A stretch of 64,000 nt of DNA from contig NZ_ATLO01000053.1 of assembly GCF_000416235.1 (NCBI RefSeq), positions 1 through 64,000 of the forward strand, given 5' to 3'. The stretch comes from Pseudomonas sp. CFII64 (GTDB lineage: Bacteria; Pseudomonadota; Gammaproteobacteria; Pseudomonadales; Pseudomonadaceae). Of this stretch, positions 60,696 to 64,000 are shown in pieces. The notes beneath the pieces were generated by a model, which saw only the letters and a list, made by a program, of their open reading frames with translations, was not told the DNA's origin and did no database searches. A program made the translations under genes and the position numbers. The first letter of the stretch is position 1; each line of letters opens with the position of its first letter.

Positions 60696-61826
60696 CTACA
60701 GAGGAGCCGTTGCATGGCTGCTCAGCAAGTTCTGATAAACCTCTGTAGTACTCGCGCACATTCGTCGGGCAGTAAATTTTTGTTCGAATCGAGCCTTGGC
60801 TGTACGCCCGAATTGTTGAGCTTGCTCGGGGTTATCCCAAAGCCTGCGCATCGCTTCCCGCAAGGCCGGCGGGTTATTGGGCGGGACGGCCAGACCGGTT
60901 TCTTCGTGGATGTTGACGTACGTGGTGCCCGTACCGATCTCACAGGAGATCATCGGCTTGCCGTACATCGAGGCTTCCAGCAGGGAAATCCCGAATGCCT
61001 CGGAACGCAGATGCGAAGGGAACACCAGCGCGTAGCACATCTGCAGCAGGCAGGCTTTGTCTTCATCATCTAGCCGACCCAGAAACAGCACATTTTGCAA
61101 CTGCAGCTTTTCCGCCTGAGCCTTGAGTTCTTGCTCCTGCGGACCGCCGCCGAGGATCACCACCGGATAATCCACGCCTTCAAGGGCGCTGAGCAGGCTG
61201 TCCAGACCTTTGTAATAACGCAGCACACCCACAAACAGGAAAAACTTCTCCGGCACTCGGTTGCGCCATTGCTCCTGTTTTTGCGTCGAGACTATCGGGT
61301 ATGCCGACTGATCAAGTCCGTAGGGAACCACCGTCGTTTTGTCTTTGAACGGCCTGAGTGTTTCGCTGGATTCCAGATAATTAGGCGAAGCCACCAAGAT
61401 GCGATCCATGCTCTTGAGCAACTGGTTCATCAGCGGGTCATAGAGCTTGAGCAATGTGCGCTGTTTGATGATGTCCGAGTGATAGCTGAGTACCGTCGGT
61501 CGGCCATGACGCGTAGCGAAATGCACCAGATCCATCATGGGCCACGGAAAGTGAAAATGAACGAGATCGGCCTCAGCGGCCATTTCCTTGAACTGGCTGA
61601 ACACTTTCAGGGAAAAACCGGTTGAAGCAATGTGGAAATTCTCTTTGACCCGGGTGACCTGATGATCGGCAACCTGCAGCCGGGCAGGGGAGGGGTTAGG
61701 GCTCAGCGTCAGTACCTGGCCTTCAACGCCAAAGGCGCGGCTGCCCTGGCAGAGCTGGAAAATAACCTGCTCGATGCCGCCGGTGGTGTCAGGGTAATAG
61801 GTTTTGAAAAAATGCAGAATACGCAT
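60696..61826 (-). CDS. GT4-family glycosyltransferase
   Basis: The 376-residue protein has the GT-B fold. The N-terminal half starts MRILHFFKTYYPDTTGGIEQVIFQLC. The C-terminal donor-binding half has FLFVGVLRYYKGLDSLLSAL, VVILGGGPQEQELK and the EX7E motif in SEAFGISLLEASMYGKPMISCEIGTGTTYVN. It transfers a sugar from a nucleotide donor in surface glycan assembly. It is the first gene of the reverse-strand glycan set. Confidence 0.9.
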   Translation of the reverse strand: MRILHFFKTYYPDTTGGIEQVIFQLCQGSRAFGVEGQVLTLSPNPSPARLQVADHQVTRVKENFHIASTGFSLKVFSQFKEMAAEADLVHFHFPWPMMDLVHFATRHGRPTVLSYHSDIIKQRTLLKLYDPLMNQLLKSMDRILVASPNYLESSETLRPFKDKTTVVPYGLDQSAYPIVSTQKQEQWRNRVPEKFFLFVGVLRYYKGLDSLLSALEGVDYPVVILGGGPQEQELKAQAEKLQLQNVLFLGRLDDEDKACLLQMCYALVFPSHLRSEAFGISLLEASMYGKPMISCEIGTGTTYVNIHEETGLAVPPNNPPALREAMRRLWDNPEQAQQFGRTAKARFEQKFTARRMCASTTEVYQNLLSSHATAPL

Positions 61827-62108
61827 GACGACCCTAACTGAAGCATTTAAAGGTGGAGTACTAGTGTCCGCACAAGATACAGAACGGCTTGTTTTGCTGG
61901 CCGTTGCCTGCAGAAATAATGGCCTGAAACTGGCTAGTCGCGGACTTTACCTTTGGCGTTGAAGGCCATGCAACAATAAAAAATCGGAAATTGCCTACAT
62001 CGAAAAGGCATGCAGACTGTTTACATTAAATCCTTTTTCATTTCCTACCAGTTAGGCGGATGGTACACTCGCGCGCTTTTCCATACCCCTCTTGGCAGTT
62101 CTGAGATT

Positions 62109-63848
62109 ATGCGCAGTACACATGAAAACAGCTTGCAGGCTGCTTTGAAGGCCTGTAAGAGCAGTTTCATATCGGTTGGCTTCTTCAGCTTATTCATCAA
62201 TGCCCTGATGCTTGTCCCGACGTTTTATATGCTCCAGGTTTACGGACGAGTGGTGACCAGCGGCAGCGTTTCTACGCTGGTGATGCTGACAATCATCATG
62301 ACTGTTCTGATGGTGACCATGGGTGCCCTTGAGCTCGTTCGCTCGCGGATCATGGTTCGTGTCAGCAGCAAGCTCGATATCCTGTTGAGCCGTGACCTGT
62401 ACCGCGCAAGCTTCAAGCGTGCACTGGACAGCGGTGGTATGGATTCTTCGGCCCAGGCTCTGAACGACCTGACAGGCCTGCGTCAGTTCATGACAGGCAA
62501 TGGCTTGTTTGCGTTCTTTGACGCCCCGTGGCTGCCGATCTACATCGCTGTGATGTTCATGTTCCACCCGTGGTACGGCTGGATGGCAATTGTGTGTGCC
62601 ATCATCCTGGTGATCTTCGCGATCCTGAACGAGAAGATGACCGGTGCGACCCTGGCCGCTGCGAACAAAGAAAACATTGCCGCCAGCCTTTACACCAACA
62701 AGAACCTGCGTAATGCCGAAGTGATCGAGTCCATGGGGATGCTCAATACCCTGATCGATCGTTGGGCACACCGCCAGAAAAAGGTCCTGACCCTGCAATC
62801 GATCGCCAGTGACAAGGGCGGATTGATGGCCAACATCTCCAAGACCTTCCGGATGCTGGTGCAGTCCCTGATTCTTGGCCTGGGTGCCTATCTGGCGATC
62901 AATCACGAAATCAGTGCAGGTCTGGTGATTGCCGGTTCTGTATTGCTGGGTCGTGCCCTGGCGCCTCTGGATTTGATCATTGGCAGCTGGAAAGGCTTTA
63001 TTTCGGCGCGTTCACAATATGCTCGCTTGAATGAAATCCTCGATAAGCAGGAATCAGAACCTGAGCGCATGGCTTTGCCTGCACCGGAAGGTCACGTTGT
63101 GGTCGAGAATTTGATCATCAGTGCCCCGGGCGGCAAGACGCCGATCATCAAAGGCATCAGCTTCACGGTCCCCGCTGGTCAAGTGGTTGGCATCATTGGT
63201 CCGAGTGCTTCCGGCAAGTCCACCCTGGCGCGTGCCTTGATGGGCATCTGGACTCCGCAGCATGGCGTTGTTCGTCTGGATGGTGCTGATATTGCCAACT
63301 GGGATAAGAACGAGCTGGGGCCGCACGTTGGCTATCTGCCACAGGACATCGAGTTGTTCGAAGGCAGTATCAGCGAGAACATTGCGCGTTTCGCCGATAT
63401 CAACGCTGACGAAGTGATCCGCGCGGCACGTATCGCCGGCGTTCACGAAATGATTCTGTTGCTGCCTGAAGGCTACGACACGGTCATTGGCAGCGATGGC
63501 GTCAACCTTTCCGGAGGTCAGCGTCAGCGAATCGGTCTGGCTCGCGCCATTTATGGCTCGCCGCGCCTGATCATTCTTGATGAGCCTAACTCCAACCTTG
63601 ATGACACCGGTGAGCAAGCGCTGGCCCAGGCCATCATGCACATGAAACTGAGTGGCTCGACGATCTTCGTCATCACGCACCGCACGACCATCCTGTCGCA
63701 GCTCGACCGTCTCATGGTCATGAGTGCAGGCGGGATCAGCATGTATGGTCCGCGTGAACAAGTGATGGCTGAACTCAACGCCCAACATCTCGCAGCTCAA
63801 CAAAAAGCAGCCCAGGTTGCTTCAGACGCAGCGCCTACCAGCGTCTGA
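62109..63848 (+). CDS. Type I secretion ABC exporter (PrtD/HasD type)
   Basis: The 579-residue protein fuses a six-helix membrane domain (about 20-310) with an ATPase: Walker A GPSASGKST, signature LSGGQRQRIGLARAIYG, Walker B LIILDEP and H-loop THRTT. No C39 peptidase domain is present, so it is the PrtD/AprD-like type that exports RTX proteases, lipases or heme-binding proteins. ATG 62109 (MRSTHENSLQAALKACKSSFISVGFFSLF) is preferred; an in-frame start 33 codons upstream lacks a family match. About 280 bases of upstream DNA hold no recognised feature. The HlyD-type gene follows by 14 bases. Confidence 0.92.
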   Translation: MRSTHENSLQAALKACKSSFISVGFFSLFINALMLVPTFYMLQVYGRVVTSGSVSTLVMLTIIMTVLMVTMGALELVRSRIMVRVSSKLDILLSRDLYRASFKRALDSGGMDSSAQALNDLTGLRQFMTGNGLFAFFDAPWLPIYIAVMFMFHPWYGWMAIVCAIILVIFAILNEKMTGATLAAANKENIAASLYTNKNLRNAEVIESMGMLNTLIDRWAHRQKKVLTLQSIASDKGGLMANISKTFRMLVQSLILGLGAYLAINHEISAGLVIAGSVLLGRALAPLDLIIGSWKGFISARSQYARLNEILDKQESEPERMALPAPEGHVVVENLIISAPGGKTPIIKGISFTVPAGQVVGIIGPSASGKSTLARALMGIWTPQHGVVRLDGADIANWDKNELGPHVGYLPQDIELFEGSISENIARFADINADEVIRAARIAGVHEMILLLPEGYDTVIGSDGVNLSGGQRQRIGLARAIYGSPRLIILDEPNSNLDDTGEQALAQAIMHMKLSGSTIFVITHRTTILSQLDRLMVMSAGGISMYGPREQVMAELNAQHLAAQQKAAQVASDAAPTSV

Positions 63849-63862
63849 CAGGAAGATTGTCG

Positions 63863-64000
63863 ATGACCCGAAATACGCTCACTACAACCGCCGACATCTT
63901 TGATGGCGTTCCGGTATCCGATACCAAGACCCGGCGCGTCGGTTTCTGGATTGTCTTCGTGACCTTTGGCATCTTCGGCTCCTGGGCCGCATTTGCACCG
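63863..64000 (+). CDS. HlyD-family secretion adaptor, partial
   Basis: The first 46 codons (MTRNTLTTTADIFDGVPVSDTKTRRVGFWIVFVTFGIFGSWAAFAP) show a cytoplasmic N-terminus and a membrane helix ending in WAAFAP, typical of membrane fusion proteins of type I secretion (PrtE/HasE/HlyD). It starts 14 bases after the ABC exporter gene and runs off the window. Confidence 0.85.
   Translation, partial: MTRNTLTTTADIFDGVPVSDTKTRRVGFWIVFVTFGIFGSWAAFAP

Overview
The window is a piece of a Pseudomonas chromosome, most like the P. fluorescens / P. syringae branch. The evidence is the gene order flhA-flhF-fleN-fliA-cheYZAB-motCD-parCP-cheW followed by fliK and the ccmABCDEFGHI operon, plus REP elements in the style of that group. 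There are no tRNA, rRNA or CRISPR sequences that I can see.

Layout. (1) 1-17.1 kb: flagellar export, flagellar placement, sigma-28, the main chemotaxis pathway, the second stator (MotCD) and the ParC/ParP array-positioning pair. It ends in a REP cluster and a reverse-strand fliK / FlhB-tail pair. (2) 17.3-24.7 kb: the complete cytochrome c maturation operon with a small lipoprotein gene behind it. (3) 25-32.9 kb: a gene-poor accessory stretch of small proteins. It holds a manganese-catalase-like ferritin-fold protein, an XRE regulator, a coiled-coil gene behind a near-ideal LexA box, a Nudix hydrolase, a DUF1652 protein and an orphan excisionase-like gene. A single plasmid-type iteron lies at 26965. 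(4) 32.9-39.0 kb: a large membrane PAS/GAF/GGDEF/EAL/REC protein and an adjacent histidine kinase, a probable signalling pair, with a decayed REC fragment beyond. (5) 39.6-44.0 kb: a dikinase shaped like the L-glutamine kinase of Campylobacter phosphoramidate synthesis, a methyltransferase, an APS-kinase-like tail and a TagF-like transferase. Together they look like a remodelled phosphoramidate (MeOPN-like) glycan-modification locus. (6) 44.3-50.3 kb: an integrated plasmid replicon with a tyrosine integrase, a Tus (replication fork trap) homologue, parAB, five AGCTA-type palindrome clusters, an iteron origin with DnaA box and AT-rich repeats, and a Rep_3 initiator. (7) 50.4-53.9 kb: a chemoreceptor, a frameshifted recombinase tail and a small integron-cassette remnant (attC, a secreted SNYDNS-repeat protein, a truncated cassette ORF). 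(8) 53.9-61.8 kb: a reverse-strand glycan locus with two DUF6311 membrane proteins, an intact and a truncated GtrA, a methyltransferase, a GtrB-type GT2 and a GT4. (9) 62.1-64.0 kb: the start of a type I secretion operon (ABC exporter, then HlyD-family adaptor running off the end).

How the parts work together. Region 1 encodes regulated assembly and steering of a polar flagellum. Region 2 attaches heme to c-type cytochromes. Regions 5 and 8 probably decorate surface glycans. Regions 3, 6 and 7 carry the marks of repeated horizontal insertion. The observations I rate highest are the Tus homologue with an 18-bp inverted repeat at its own promoter inside an integrated plasmid origin, the orphan iteron 21 kb away, the phosphoramidate-like locus, and the CheZ-tail-like repeats in CheA. 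All functional calls come from reading translated sequence by eye; no database search was run.
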